A stretch of 64,000 nt of DNA from Bradyrhizobium nanningense (GCF_004114535.1 NZ_LBJC01000002.1:1-64000); one strand, 5' to 3'. Positions 8,794 to 18,564 are shown, numbered from the stretch's first letter. Notes: generated by a model from the sequence alone, not told the origin. Numbers and translations are program-made.

Positions 8794-10368
8794 ATGAGTG
8801 ATTTGCCTGATGTGCTGCCGAGCGATCCAGCCGAGTTGCGTGCCTTTGCCGCGGCTCTGCTGGAGCGCTGCGCCAGGCTCGAGCGGTTGCTCAAGCTTGC
8901 AAAAGATGCGCAGTTCGGTCGATCCTCGGAAAAGCTTGACGCTGATCAGCTCCAGCTTGTTCTGGAGGATATCGATCAGGCCGTCGCGGCTCTCGAAGCA
9001 GCCGAGGATCGTGCCAATCCCAAAACATGCGAGAAGAGAGCTGCCGAGCGCAGGGCCAATCGCGGTCAGTTGCCGGAGCATTTGCCACGCATCGTTGAAA
9101 CACTGATGCCGGCTGCAACCTGCTGCCCATCCTGCGAAGGCGATCTCGTTGAGATTGGTCACGATGAGAGCCAGAGGCTGGACGTCGTACCGGCGCAGTA
9201 TCGCGTAATCGTCACCCGCCGGCCCAAACTGGCCTGCCGCGCCTGCCAGGGCGTCGTTCTCCAGCACGCTGCTCCCGAGCGACTGATCAGGGGTGGATTG
9301 CCTACCGAGCGGCTCGTCGCGCATGTGATCGACGCCAAGTATCATTGGCATTTGCCTCTCTACCGCCAGGCGCAGATGCTGGCAACCCACGGAATTGCCA
9401 TTGATCGTTCCACGCTCGCCTTCTGGGTCGGCTATGCTGCCCAGGAGCTGAAGCCCTTGTGGCGCCGTCTGCGCGAGGTTTTGCTCGCCTCGGCAAAGCT
9501 TTGTGTCGATGAGACCCCGTTTGTGTCGATGAGACCCCGGCGCCAGTGTTGGATCCGGGGCGTGGCAGGACCAAAACCGGCTACTTCTGGGCGCTCTCGC
9601 GCGATGACCGGCCTTGGGCCGGACCTGACCCACCTGGGGTGATCTATGCCTATGCACCGGGCCGCGGCGCCGTCCATGGCTTGAGGCTGCTCGAAGGCTA
9701 CCGTGGCATCATCCATTGCGATGGCTATGAGGCCTACAAGACCATGACACGAGAGACGCGTGCGGACGCCCTGTCCGGTACGCTCGCGTTCTGCTGGTCG
9801 CATCTACGGCGTCAGTTTGTGAAGATCGAGCGCGAAGCGTCGCCGGCACCGGCTCCGGTTGCCCGCGAGGCCCTCGCGCGCATCGCCCAGCTCTATGCGG
9901 TCGAGAAAGCCCTCCGCGGCCGAGCGCCGCGCGGGCCGACAAGCGCATGCCCGGCCTCTGGCTGCAGCCTTGAAGCAGTGGTTCGAGGCAACGCTTGATC
10001 ACCTTGCGCAGAAAAGCGACACGGCGAAGACTTTGCGCTATGCGCTGCGTCATTGGAACGGCTTGACGCTCTACCTTAATGACGGGCGCATCGAGATGGA
10101 CACGAATGCGGTCGAGCGTGCGATGCGGCCGATCAAGCTCAATGCCAAGAACGCCCTGTTCGCTGGGTGCGACGAGGGTGCCGAGAATTGGGCATTGCTG
10201 GCTTCGCTCATTGAAACGTGCAAGCTCAATGGCGTCAGCGCCGAGCGCTGGCTCTCCGACGTTCTCGCGAAGCTCGTCAATGGCTGGCCTGCGGCGCGAC
10301 TGGACGAACTGCTTCCCTGGGCGTCGACCTACACGATGCATGCGCACGATCCGAGGCTAGCAACATGA
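8794..10368 (+). pseudogene. tnpC: IS66 tnpC transposase, two frameshifts
   Basis: Starting at ATG 8794, the product has the coiled leucine-rich N-terminus, the zinc-binding CCPSCEGDL region and the DDE segment beginning KLCVDETP. A direct 20-bp duplication at 9501-9540 shifts the frame there. The downstream part continues in another frame as GRGRTKTGYFWALSRDD and HCDGYEAYKTM. A second shift near 9920 moves the last part (SRPLAAALKQW equivalent through NAVERAMRPIKLNAKNA) into a third frame that ends at 10368. The intact form would be about 525 residues. The gene cannot produce a normal transposase. The stop overlaps the next ATG. Confidence 0.9.
9501..9540 (+). repeat. 20-bp tandem duplication that frameshifts tnpC
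   Basis: TTGTGTCGATGAGACCCCGT occurs twice in a row, the second copy differing only in its last base. Twenty bases is not a multiple of three, so the catalytic region is thrown out of frame directly after the first conserved Asp (CVDETP). Confidence 0.92.
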
Positions 10369-10967
10369 GCCTGAACACGACCGCCGTCCGGATCAGGGTA
10401 ACCCTCAAGGACGTGAAGCCGGAGGTGATGCGTTGCCTTGTCGTACCCGTCACCCTGCGCCTTGATCGGCTGCATCTGACGCTTCAGGCGGCGTTTGGCT
10501 GGACGAACAGCCACCTCTTCGAGTTCCTAGCTGGCGAAGGACGTTGGGGCATCCCTGATCCCGACGGTGATTTTGGCCCCCAGCCGATCGATGCCCGCAA
10601 GGCGCGGCTCTCCGATATCGTTCAAGAGACAGGCGCCAAGACGATCCATTATCTCTATGACTTCGGCGACAGCTGGGACCATGTGATCAAACTCGAAAAA
10701 TGGTTCGACAACACGACGATAGAGGGACTTCCCCTCCTGCTCGAGGCCGCCGGTCGTTGTCCTCCGGAGGACGTCGGCGGTGCGCCAGGCTATGCCGACT
10801 ACCTCGACGCCATCGGCGACCCTACCCATCCAGAACATGAAAATATGCACCTCTGGGGGCCCGAACAGTTCGATCCCAACGTCGTCGACCGGAAGACGCT
10901 CGAGGCCGCCGTCAACGCATTGTCCGGAATTTGGAAGCCGCGGCGGCGCGCCACGCGGCTCAAATAG
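10365..10967 (+). CDS. pRiA4b ORF-3-like passenger protein of the IS66 element
   Basis: The protein of 200 residues contains YLYDFGDSWDHVIKLEKW and GGAPGYADYLDAIGDP, which are characteristic of the plasmid pRiA4b ORF-3 family. ATG 10365 overlaps the tnpC stop (ATGA), and the gene lies wholly inside the inverted repeats, so it travels with the element. Members of this family are often found next to IS66 transposases. The molecular role is not known to me. The frame is intact although tnpB and tnpC are broken. Confidence 0.82.
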   Translation: MSLNTTAVRIRVTLKDVKPEVMRCLVVPVTLRLDRLHLTLQAAFGWTNSHLFEFLAGEGRWGIPDPDGDFGPQPIDARKARLSDIVQETGAKTIHYLYDFGDSWDHVIKLEKWFDNTTIEGLPLLLEAAGRCPPEDVGGAPGYADYLDAIGDPTHPEHENMHLWGPEQFDPNVVDRKTLEAAVNALSGIWKPRRRATRLK

Positions 10968-10987
10968 ACGTCAAGCGTCAATCAAAA

Positions 10988-11008
10988 GGGCCGCAGAGCT
11001 ACGCTTAC
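10988..11008 (-). repeat. IS66 right terminal inverted repeat
   Basis: Read on the minus strand it begins GTAAGCGTAGCTCTGCGGCC. It lies 20 bp after the stop of the passenger gene. Confidence 0.88.
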
Positions 11009-11016
11009 CGTCGACG
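11009..11016. repeat. Right target-site duplication of IS66 element
   Basis: Second copy of CGTCGACG, directly after the right terminal CGCTTAC. It pairs with 4460-4467. Confidence 0.9.
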
Positions 11017-12482
11017 AGCCGCTCCTGCATTTCAGCATAGACTTGGGGTGCGATGCGCCTCACCGCACTTTCCCATGGTTGCCAGCGCGCTGCCAAATAG
11101 TTCGGAAATTCCGCCGCTTCCTGGTCCCGCACTGATGCCTCGGCCCTGGCCACATCCTCCTCGGTCACGTGAGAGACGTTCGTGAAGCGCATGTCGGGAG
11201 CGATTTGCCTCAGCTCCAGCGCGTCCCGCAGCTGGGTCTGGTAGGCAAGGTAGACCTCGATCTCATCGACGTCCGCGCCGGGATCGGCACGACGAAGCGA
11301 GTTGACCCTCTCGCGCGCGATCCCATCAAGCGCTTCCAAGCGAAACATGACGCGGCCGTTCTGAAGCAATTCGCCGACTCGCCCGTCATAGACGCCGTCC
11401 TGCACATCAGCGTTCAGGCGCGCTGTCTGCATGCCGTTCCAGACCAAAGTAATGCGATCTTCGCAGCTCGCGTTCGCTCCTGAAGCCAACTCGAAATACT
11501 ACTCGCGCAAGCGCGGCCTGACAGCTGCCTGCCGCAGATCTTCGGCAACCGCCTGACGGAACGTCTCGTGATGGTAGTTCAAGGTGCTCCGGAGCCTGTC
11601 AAGGAAACGTGCATAGTCCGCGGCCCCCGGCTCATGGGCGAAGTGTTGCCAAGCGGCCACTACCGTGGGCTCGCCCTCGAGCCACTCCGCGGCAACCTCT
11701 TGCAGGGACCGCGCCGCAACCTCCAACGCTCCACTCATGGTCGAGATGAAAACCTGAGGGCCGGCATAGTGTCTGGCGCGCATCGCTGTTGCCAGGCCGA
11801 CCTGCACCCAATCGGCGAGCGGATTATTCTCCAGATTAACGCTCGACTCGCGGCTTAGACGCGTCAGCAGCGTCTCGGGCACGCTGGTCAGCTGATTGTT
11901 GCTGGCGCCGAGCCATAACAGCTGGTGCGGGACGGTCTCAGGCAGGTTGGTCAGCCGGTTGTGGCTGGCGCTAAACCATTCGAGCCCGGCCGGAAGAGGC
12001 TCGGGCAGCTCCGTCAACTGATTGTACTCGACGTTCAGAAGCTGGAGCCCGGCCGGAAGCCGGGGTAGGTAGGTCAGGCGGTTACCGCTGGCGTCCAACT
12101 CCTGAAGCGTTGCTGGAAGGTGTTCGGGCAGGCTTGCCAGCCGATTGTTGTCGACATTCAGGCGGCGCACGCCGGCCAGAATGGGCGCAGTTAACATAGT
12201 CAGGGACAGGGACGACAGAGCTAGCGGCTCATCGAGATCACCCGTGCCCCGCCAAGCCCTCGTAAGACTTACCGCCTGTTGCCGATCCTCATGTTGCGCC
12301 TGCCCGTCTTCGGCAGCCCAGTCGGCCAACACCTCCTCCTGCCAGGCAGCCGCCTCGGCAGCGGACGCGTGCACGTCCCTCAAGACCTCTCCCCACTGCG
12401 ACGCGGCCGGAGAGCCCGGTTGGGAGCTTTCGGAATCAGAAGTTGCGGAAGGAGTACCTGCGCCGAGCTGTTCTGCGTTCAT
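11009..12482 (-). pseudogene. nopM: NopM-like type III effector, NEL E3 ubiquitin ligase, broken
   Basis: The first 327 codons encode a Ser/Pro-rich N-terminus without a Sec signal, then leucine-rich repeats of the LPxxLPxxLxxLxxxxNxLxxLP type (about residues 105-215), then a linker. An in-frame TAG at 11499-11501 ends this frame. Beyond it the same frame continues as YFELASGANASCEDRI, with the catalytic Cys of the NEL ubiquitin ligase domain (codon 11465-11463), as far as ERLVD at the IS66 target. The rest is at 4287-4467. The reconstructed protein is about 551 residues, the size of rhizobial NopM. The present gene can make only the LRR half. A tts box lies about 300 bp upstream. No good ribosome binding site was seen before ATG 12482. 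Confidence 0.88.
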
Positions 12483-12779
12483 CGATATGGTTTCTTAGGT
12501 AGCAAAATGGAGCGAACGCGCCGGGTCGGCGCATCTTAGAACTGGTAGTCCCCCCTATCGCTGACACCCCACCGGCCGACCGAAACGAGGTGTGATCCCA
12601 CAATCGGGCCGTCCCGCACGACCGGCGCGAATACGCTTCTGCAGGTGCCACCGAGCAACTGCAGGCAGTGCAGCCGGCAACATCCCGCCCGTGGATCGGC
12701 TGATATCGGAGTCCACCCCGGTCTCGCCTGCGAGGTCTGAACCTTTTGAGCCGAGCCTGCGAGCGAGTAGCGATGTTCA

Positions 12780-12810
12780 TAATGTGGAAGCTAGCTGTCG
12801 ATAAGCTGAC
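12780..12810 (-). promoter_or_regulatory. tts box (TtsI-dependent type III promoter)
   Basis: Minus-strand GTCAGCTTATCGACAGCTAG, then CTTCCACATTA, follows the rhizobial tts-box pattern GTCAGCTTnTCGaaAGCT-N6-CCnCnTA with very few changes. It points toward the nopM-like gene, whose start is 298 bp downstream. Confidence 0.75.
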
Positions 12811-13380
12811 GGACACCGGAGCGACGGGAAGACTGATGGCCCCCCATCGATTTCTCAACCTTAAGCTCGGTCCTGCGCAGATGAATCAGTTCGAGCTAGA
12901 CCGCCTGGTGCCGGGTGCAGGCACGACGGCAGCGGCGCCCTTACGCCGGCAACTTTGCTGTGGCTTGGGGCGAGCTAGCCCCACTGCCATTCTCCGCCTG
13001 GCTCAAGACCTAGTCCTTCTGTTTTGTTCAATTCTGTAGTTCTTGGCGATCACATCGGCGATTGCGAATGCCCGTAGCAGCGCGGATCTATTTAAGTACT
13101 CTCCGGCCACACCAATCCTGTGGAGCGCTGGAATTGTGCAGGACACACGATCGCGGCGCCGCGAAAACGCGAGGATCTGCCGCGATTTATCGTCACACGA
13201 GCAGTGTAGGGTGATATTGATTGGTAAGAGTTGCATACATCGAACTGCTCGCCGCGTCGGGGAAGAACGACGCTGGAAGTCGCAAGTCCTCGGCTCAACT
13301 AATCGGCAGGAATGCAAAGCCGAGGGACGGCCGCTCGACGACGATCGCCATGCTTGATACTCCAGGGACGAACATCTGTG
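12811..13380. other. No supported gene
   Basis: Only short open frames without motifs on either strand. Confidence 0.4.
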
Positions 13381-13680
13381 ATGACTTCGATTGATGATAC
13401 ACTAAGTGAGATCAGATGGCTGCGAAACGACATCTGGCGCTGCCGTCGGTTACTTAATGCTAGTCTTCCTGGCGCTGAGCGCAAGCTCGTTGAGAAGCGG
13501 CTACTTGAACAGCTTTCTGCCTTTGAAGGACTCTTGTCGACGGCGTTTCCTTTGGCCTTGGGGCCAAAAGTGTGTTCGGTCGAGAGGACCACGATCGGGC
13601 GAAGCCATTCCCCTGAAGCGGTCATCGAGAACGCCGCGATGGCATCAAGCGTTACATTCGGCAAGTCGATCAGCGGCTAA
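13381..13680 (+). CDS. Small hypothetical protein
   Basis: An open frame of 99 residues starts MTSIDDTLSEIRWLRND and is rich in charged, helix-forming residues in its first half (LLNASLPGAERKLVEKRLLE). There is no signal peptide, membrane segment or recognisable domain. The ribosome binding site is weak. It stands alone between the tts box region and a long gene-poor stretch. It may be real, but the evidence is limited to length and composition. Confidence 0.35.
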   Translation: MTSIDDTLSEIRWLRNDIWRCRRLLNASLPGAERKLVEKRLLEQLSAFEGLLSTAFPLALGPKVCSVERTTIGRSHSPEAVIENAAMASSVTFGKSISG

Positions 13681-14225
13681 CAAACGAGCTTCCTAGCTCA
13701 ATCTGTTGTCTTGAGGCCGGCGGTCCAGCCGAAGGTAATCCCAAGCTGGGAAATGCAAGAAAAACCTGGATGGTCTTCTACCTGTCACAACCGACTTCGC
13801 CACCTTCCCTAAAATACCTAGTCGCCGACCACGACACCATAGATTGGTGAGTAGTCCAGAATTCCTGCATATGTCTGGCCCATTATCTCTACAGCTGACG
13901 CAGATTGTCCGTCGGACACTTACAGCGAACCGATAGCCCTCTGACGAATGCCTCGGAGTCGCCGAATGCTGCAGCGCTCAATAAAGCACAAATGCTGCGG
14001 TACGAAATCAAAATTCGGGGCGCACTACAACCTCGTAACACGGGTGGGTGCACCGTCTATCGCTGATCGAGGCCAATCGATTCACGGATCAGTCCTCAGA
14101 TAGTTGAGCTGCACCTCGCAGGTTGATGCTCCAGCTCGATCGCCTTTCAGCCAACGACCTGGCCAAACCCCAGCGCCAGTCAGTCTGAACATCTCACTAT
14201 CGTTCGAGTTCGCAACTGCCGCCCC
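13681..14225. other. No supported gene
   Basis: No open frame with support on either strand, and no tRNA-like or repeat structure was noticed. Confidence 0.4.
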
Positions 14226-14582
14226 TCACTCTCGATGAAGGCCTACGGGACGCCTATTCAGAGATTCTCTCGGTCCGTTGTTTCCGTCCGCGGCGGTTGG
14301 CATCATGCGTCGGCATTCGCGGCGCAAGTTTTTGAAATTGTCCTTAAGACAAAAAATGGCCACATCAACATCGCTACGGCCTGTAAAGCGGTCACAGAAG
14401 CGACTCACGTCTGGTTTGCACGACACCAAGACGTCCTCGGCGCGACGATCTCGCGCGCGAGCGTGTGCTGTGCACCACGTCGCTGCGATCGCGATCGCAG
14501 CGAGGGCGGCTGCACCGCGATGCGCGTTGCAAGTCCAGCCCATTCGTCGCAATTGATTCACCACACCTCTCTTAATCCGCAT
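14226..14582 (-). CDS. Small exported cysteine-containing protein
   Basis: From ATG 14582 the frame gives 118 residues. A basic start and a hydrophobic stretch (GAAALAAIAIAATWCTAHA) look like a Sec signal peptide. The mature part has four cysteines, spaced as in VSCKPDVSRFC, then VAIFCLKDNFKNLRRECR. This resembles small cysteine-rich repeat proteins found in many Bradyrhizobium genomes. An in-frame ATG at 14543 is an alternative start. The C-terminal tail after RMMP looks random. A periplasmic location is inferred; function is unknown. Confidence 0.5.
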   Translation of the reverse strand: MRIKRGVVNQLRRMGWTCNAHRGAAALAAIAIAATWCTAHARARDRRAEDVLVSCKPDVSRFCDRFTGRSDVDVAIFCLKDNFKNLRRECRRMMPTAADGNNGPRESLNRRPVGLHRE

Positions 14583-15244
14583 ATGCTTCACTATTTTTCT
14601 TTGCCCCGCGAGGGCGATCCGTTTACCGGATTGCAACGCCTCGGCAGCCACCGGCTCGCTGTTCCGGGCCGACGCAATGATTAGAGGGCCCGAATCATCG
14701 TCCCTCAACGCGCAACACGCATTGCGAAGACCGGGATGCAACAGAGATCGGCCGTTTAGCGCTTGTGTACCGATGTTGGCTCCCGATATGGCGTTCTGCT
14801 TCGCAATGCCTACAACCTGACGCTACGGTCGATTCAAGCGCTTTAAGCGCGCAGGCACCGCATATCATCTCATATCAGCGCTTCTTCCAAACGACCGGCC
14901 ACCGACCGTCTCCTGTGCTCAGGTCGGAAGATACACCAATCGGATGGCCTGGACTTGTGCATCATTGACGAGTCTTACGGACTCATATTCGCCAAGCACC
15001 ATGGCCTCTGCGATAGGCATCGTATCATCTTCGGGTGCCATCTCGTAGCTCTTACATGCGCGGTTGGTGACGCGAACGTCCAAAGTCTTACAATAAGATG
15101 CAGCGATCTGAGACGCTGGGTGGAGACCGATACAAAAGCCTGCCTTGCCACTAGCCGCCCAGATATTCCTTGAAACGGCACAGCGATTGCTGGGTGAGGA
15201 TCAGCCAGTTGCGAAGGAAGCGGTGGCGGCGGACCGGGGTTCCA
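14583..15244. other. No supported gene
   Basis: Short frames only, with no motifs. Confidence 0.4.
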
Positions 15245-15556
15245 ATGAGGCTTATTCGATTCATTCTGATTGATCTGGCTTTGATGCTGCTCGCACCTGA
15301 GAGTGCAGAGGCCACGATTATGAGGACCTGCGCAGACTTCAAATCGGCTCGCGAAACTTTGGGATGCTTGAGGCCGATTTCCGTCCGGAAGCTGGTATTC
15401 AGCCCTGGCGTGATCCGACATCTTTGCCGGCACACCTCTCAAGCCGCGCCATTCGAACATTCAACAGAAGCCCTCGGCCCGCCAAGCAGAGTGACAACCT
15501 CGCGCGGCCGGAAAGCCGCTTACCTCTCAATGGGTAGCGCACAGGACAGCGTCTGA
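15245..15556 (+). CDS. Doubtful small ORF with signal-like N-terminus
   Basis: The frame of 103 codons begins MRLIRFILIDLALMLLAPES, which looks like a signal peptide, followed by a segment with three cysteines (CADFKSARETLGCLRP). The second half has no coding character and there is no clear ribosome binding site. It could be a decayed exported protein. No family was recognised. Confidence 0.25.
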   Translation: MRLIRFILIDLALMLLAPESAEATIMRTCADFKSARETLGCLRPISVRKLVFSPGVIRHLCRHTSQAAPFEHSTEALGPPSRVTTSRGRKAAYLSMGSAQDSV

Positions 15557-15754
15557 TTGCCACGAGCCTAGCGGCTCGGAGATGCTCAATAAGACTGAAG
15601 TCTTGACACCGATCTGCGGTCCGTCCTCCCACCTTATGCCCTCACGCGAGCTGAAAACACCCTGCTGGAGCGGAATAGAATGGATCGTCGGAGGCATGGC
15701 GATCACCTCCATTGCAACCACCGGGATTGTGACACAGATGAGAAGATACAGCAC

Positions 15755-16948
15755 ATGCGCAGGTTCATCAGAGAAGCCAAAAAGGGCTATATTGAAGTTG
15801 CCTTCAACGGCTCTCCCGCAAGCATTCCGCTGGATACGCAATTCAGCCTACCCGCCAAAGGGGTCACAGCGATTTTTGGTCCCCCCGGGTGCGGTAAAAC
15901 TACACTCGCTCGCTGCATCGCTGGCGTGCAGCGTCTACCAAATGGATTTTGTGCGATTGATGGGGAGATTTGGCAGGATGAGACGACGTTTCGACCACCT
16001 CATATGCGTCGCGTCGCATATGTCTTCCAGCCACCGATTCTCTCCTCTCAATTGTCTGTACGACGCACCCTTTTATACAACGCGTCAAAATCGGAACCGA
16101 CACTGATCGATTTTGATGGTGTGGTCGATTTGCTCGCCCTGGCCCCACTGCTCGAGCGTTCGCCATCACATCTTTCCGGGATCGAGCGACAGCGACTTGC
16201 CCTTGGCTGCGCGCTGTTAGGCCAGCCTCGGCTACTCTTGCTGGACGATCCGCTTCTTGTGCGCGACCGCGCCGCCAAATGCGAGATCCTGCCATTTCTC
16301 GAGCGCATGCGGCAAACGCTTCCATTGCCAATGATCTACATCAGCCATGACATCGCTGATATCGAGCGTATTGCCGATCAGCTCGTCATGATGAAAGATG
16401 GCGCCGTGACTGCGGCCGGTCCACTCAATGTCGTTCAGGGCGATCCGGCGCTTGCCAGGCGCGGCGAAGCGGCAGTCTGTCTTGATACGGTGGTCGGCGG
16501 TTATGACGGGCGCTATGGGCTGATCATGCTCCGCCTCAAGAATGCGCGCTTTCTGATACCTGGAGTGCCGCTTAGACCGGGCGCGCAGCTGCGGCTGCGT
16601 ATCGCTGCCGACGACGTCAGCATTGCGTGCGAGCGTCCGCGCGCAAGCTCTATCCTCAATGTATTTCGAGCACGCATAACAGCCTCCCTACCGCACGGCG
16701 AGGCTGAGGTCACCTTGGTTCTGATCCTTGAAACCGGCCGTTCTAGCGTGCCGCTTTTGGCGCGCATCACGCGCCGCTCCTTTGATGTGCTACGGCTCAG
16801 CATTGGAGCGGAAGTATTCGCGGAGGTCGCGCGCGCCGTTCCGCTCGGGCTGCCGAGCGGTAGCTTGCAACGCCCGCCGCATCCGCATGAGCACCTTCGA
16901 CAGCTATACCCGGACGTGAGAAAAGCACCAACAGATTCCCGGCCGTGA
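15755..16948 (+). CDS. modC: ModC-like molybdate ABC transporter ATPase, altered active-site motifs
   Basis: The protein of 397 residues has an ABC domain followed by a C-terminal TOBE-like domain (PGAQLRLRIAADDVSIACER), the layout of ModC. Walker A is GPPGCGKTTLARC. The signature is LSGIERQRLALGCALL rather than LSGGERQR. Walker B is LLLLDDPL, with Asp in place of the catalytic Glu, and the D-loop is LLVRD. The H-loop ISHDIADIERIAD is intact. ATG 15755 was chosen because it begins the conserved domain; the frame is open to 15680. No modA or modB is adjacent. A link to molybdenum supply for nitrogenase is suggested by context, but ATPase activity is doubtful. Confidence 0.75.
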   Translation: MRRFIREAKKGYIEVAFNGSPASIPLDTQFSLPAKGVTAIFGPPGCGKTTLARCIAGVQRLPNGFCAIDGEIWQDETTFRPPHMRRVAYVFQPPILSSQLSVRRTLLYNASKSEPTLIDFDGVVDLLALAPLLERSPSHLSGIERQRLALGCALLGQPRLLLLDDPLLVRDRAAKCEILPFLERMRQTLPLPMIYISHDIADIERIADQLVMMKDGAVTAAGPLNVVQGDPALARRGEAAVCLDTVVGGYDGRYGLIMLRLKNARFLIPGVPLRPGAQLRLRIAADDVSIACERPRASSILNVFRARITASLPHGEAEVTLVLILETGRSSVPLLARITRRSFDVLRLSIGAEVFAEVARAVPLGLPSGSLQRPPHPHEHLRQLYPDVRKAPTDSRP

Positions 16949-17940
16949 TCTAGCTGAAATAGATCCGAATAGCCTCGTGGGCAGTTCTCTACCTTCCAAA
17001 AGACGAGGTCGATAGGCTACTGGCCGAATTGGCTCACGATGTCGCGCAGCAAGGCGTAGGCGTCAGCCGCAGGCGCAGCGACACTCGAGGGGAGCAAATG
17101 GCACACACATTATGCTCGCAATCGAGGTTGCGACGGGACAAGATCCAGATTTACCAACCACTCGGCAGCCGAGCCTCGAGATCGGCAAATTCGCCGAACA
17201 ACGAGAAACAGCTGGCTGGGGCCTTCGCGCCGAATTCGTTACCATAACCCGAGGCGTACCAGTCCTGACAGACGTTCCGAAAACATGCCTTGCCGGCTGG
17301 CGAGCCTCACCGCGAACGTTGACACGCTGCTGCCTTGCGATCGTCGACTTTTTCAGCAGCAGTGGTTCGATATCTCAAGCGGCGGCGCGCGGCAGCTGCG
17401 GTTATTGGTCACAACGATACCGGACCACTTGAAGGTGACATTGAGGCTGCCGAGTACGTCGGCTCGGAAATCGTCCATCGGACTCGTTGGCCATCTCCGG
17501 CAGCCGCCTTAGCTCGGGCGTCGGCTCCTGGCCACCTTGATGCCTTGCGAACGCGCCGATTGTGGACCTTCAATGGCGAGACGTCGCAGTTCAACCGGCT
17601 TCGTCCGCTAAATAGCCCAAGCCGATGTCAACCCCTAGTCGCCTCTGCAGTGCCCGCCGGTTGAGAACGAGATTGCTACGGTTCAGGAGTGGCTGCCGTG
17701 TTCGCGCCAACCGCCTAGCCTGCGCTCGCGTACTGTCGAGCTCAAAGGCACCGCGATCGTAGGCATTCGTCCGCTGGCGTAGGGGAGTGTTTCTCAGGGT
17801 GGCCCCAACGCGTTGTGTGCGAGCGCAGGTGCTCCAGATGACCGCCAGCTTAGCGGGATCGAGGCACCAAGCGCGCAAGCATGCCTGTAACCAGGCCGCT
17901 GGGCTTGTCTTGTTGGGCCCATTCCCGTCCTAAGAACGGG
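16949..17940. other. No supported gene
   Basis: Several overlapping short frames on both strands, none with a motif or consistent start. It may be decayed sequence. Confidence 0.4.
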
Positions 17941-17956
17941 TGGCATATAGTTTGCT
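17941..17956 (+). promoter_or_regulatory. Sigma54 -24/-12 promoter of the peroxiredoxin gene
   Basis: TGGCATATAGTTTGCT matches TGGCAY-N5-TTGCW, with exactly ten bases between GG and GC. It lies 48 bp before the ATG at 18004. No TGT-N10-ACA site was found in the 150 bp upstream, so NifA control is inferred only from the neighbourhood. Confidence 0.75.
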
Positions 17957-18003
17957 CCACCAGTGAGGTCACGATCCCAAAAAGCAAAATGCGTGAGGAC
18001 AGC

Positions 18004-18558
18004 ATGCTCGGAATTGGAAGTCAGTTGCCGCCGTTCGAAATCACAGGCGTGAAGCCCGGTTTTCAAGCGCAGGAAGAAGAAGGACAGAGTGCATTTGAGA
18101 CGCTGACCGAAATGAGCTTTCCGGAAAAATGGAAGATCATCTTCTTCTATCCCAAGGACTTTACCTTCGTCTGCCCGACGGAGATCGCTGAGTTTGCCCG
18201 CCTTTCCAAGGAATTCGCTGACCGCGATGCGGTTGTACTGGGTGGTTCGACTGATAACGAGTTCTGCAAGCTCGCTTGGCGGCGCTCACATGTCGACCTG
18301 CACAATCTACCAATCTGGCAGTTTGCCGACACAAAGGGAATGCTCGTCGATGGTCTTGGTGTGCGTTCACCCGAAGGGGTTGCCTATCGTTACACCTTTA
18401 TTGTTGACCCCCAAAACACGATCCAGCACGTCTATGCGACGAATCTCAGCGTCGGGCGCAGTCCCAAGGACACACTCCGCGTTCTGGACGCACTGCAAAC
18501 CGACCAGCTCTGTCCCTGCAACCGCGAAATCGGCGGCGAAACATTGAAAGTTGCTTGA
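18004..18558 (+). CDS. prxS: AhpC/PrxS-type 2-Cys peroxiredoxin
   Basis: This enzyme of 184 residues reduces hydrogen peroxide and organic peroxides. The peroxidatic Cys is in FYPKDFTFVCPTEIAEF, and a C-terminal resolving Cys is in DQLCPCNREIGGETLKV. GAGG about 8 bases upstream supports ATG 18004 over the in-frame ATG at 17989. It is followed 6 bp later by an AhpD-like gene, so the two probably form an operon. A sigma54 promoter directly upstream fits expression in nitrogen-fixing cells. The related PrxS of Rhizobium etli is known as a symbiotic peroxiredoxin. Confidence 0.88.
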   Translation: MLGIGSQLPPFEITGVKPGFQAQEEEGQSAFETLTEMSFPEKWKIIFFYPKDFTFVCPTEIAEFARLSKEFADRDAVVLGGSTDNEFCKLAWRRSHVDLHNLPIWQFADTKGMLVDGLGVRSPEGVAYRYTFIVDPQNTIQHVYATNLSVGRSPKDTLRVLDALQTDQLCPCNREIGGETLKVA

Positions 18559-18564
18559 CGCCGC

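Larger units (their letters stand above)
4468..11008 (+). mobile_element. IS66-family element with passenger gene, host of a nested RIT element
   Basis: The ends are inverted repeats starting GTAAGCGTAG (4468-4488 and 10988-11008, 18 of 21 matching), flanked by 8-bp direct repeats. Inside, in order, lie tnpA, tnpB split by a second element, tnpC with two frameshifts, and a pRiA4b ORF-3-like passenger gene. Without the nested 3.4-kb insert the element would be about 3.1 kb, somewhat more than a passenger-free IS66. It sits inside the 3' part of the nopM-like gene. With tnpB and tnpC broken it is probably unable to move by itself. Confidence 0.92.

Noticed and set aside
8347..9657. Minus-strand 436-codon frame across tnpB and tnpC
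   Set aside because: It runs antisense through IS66 coding sequence and across the RIT repeat. The product has no recognisable domain.
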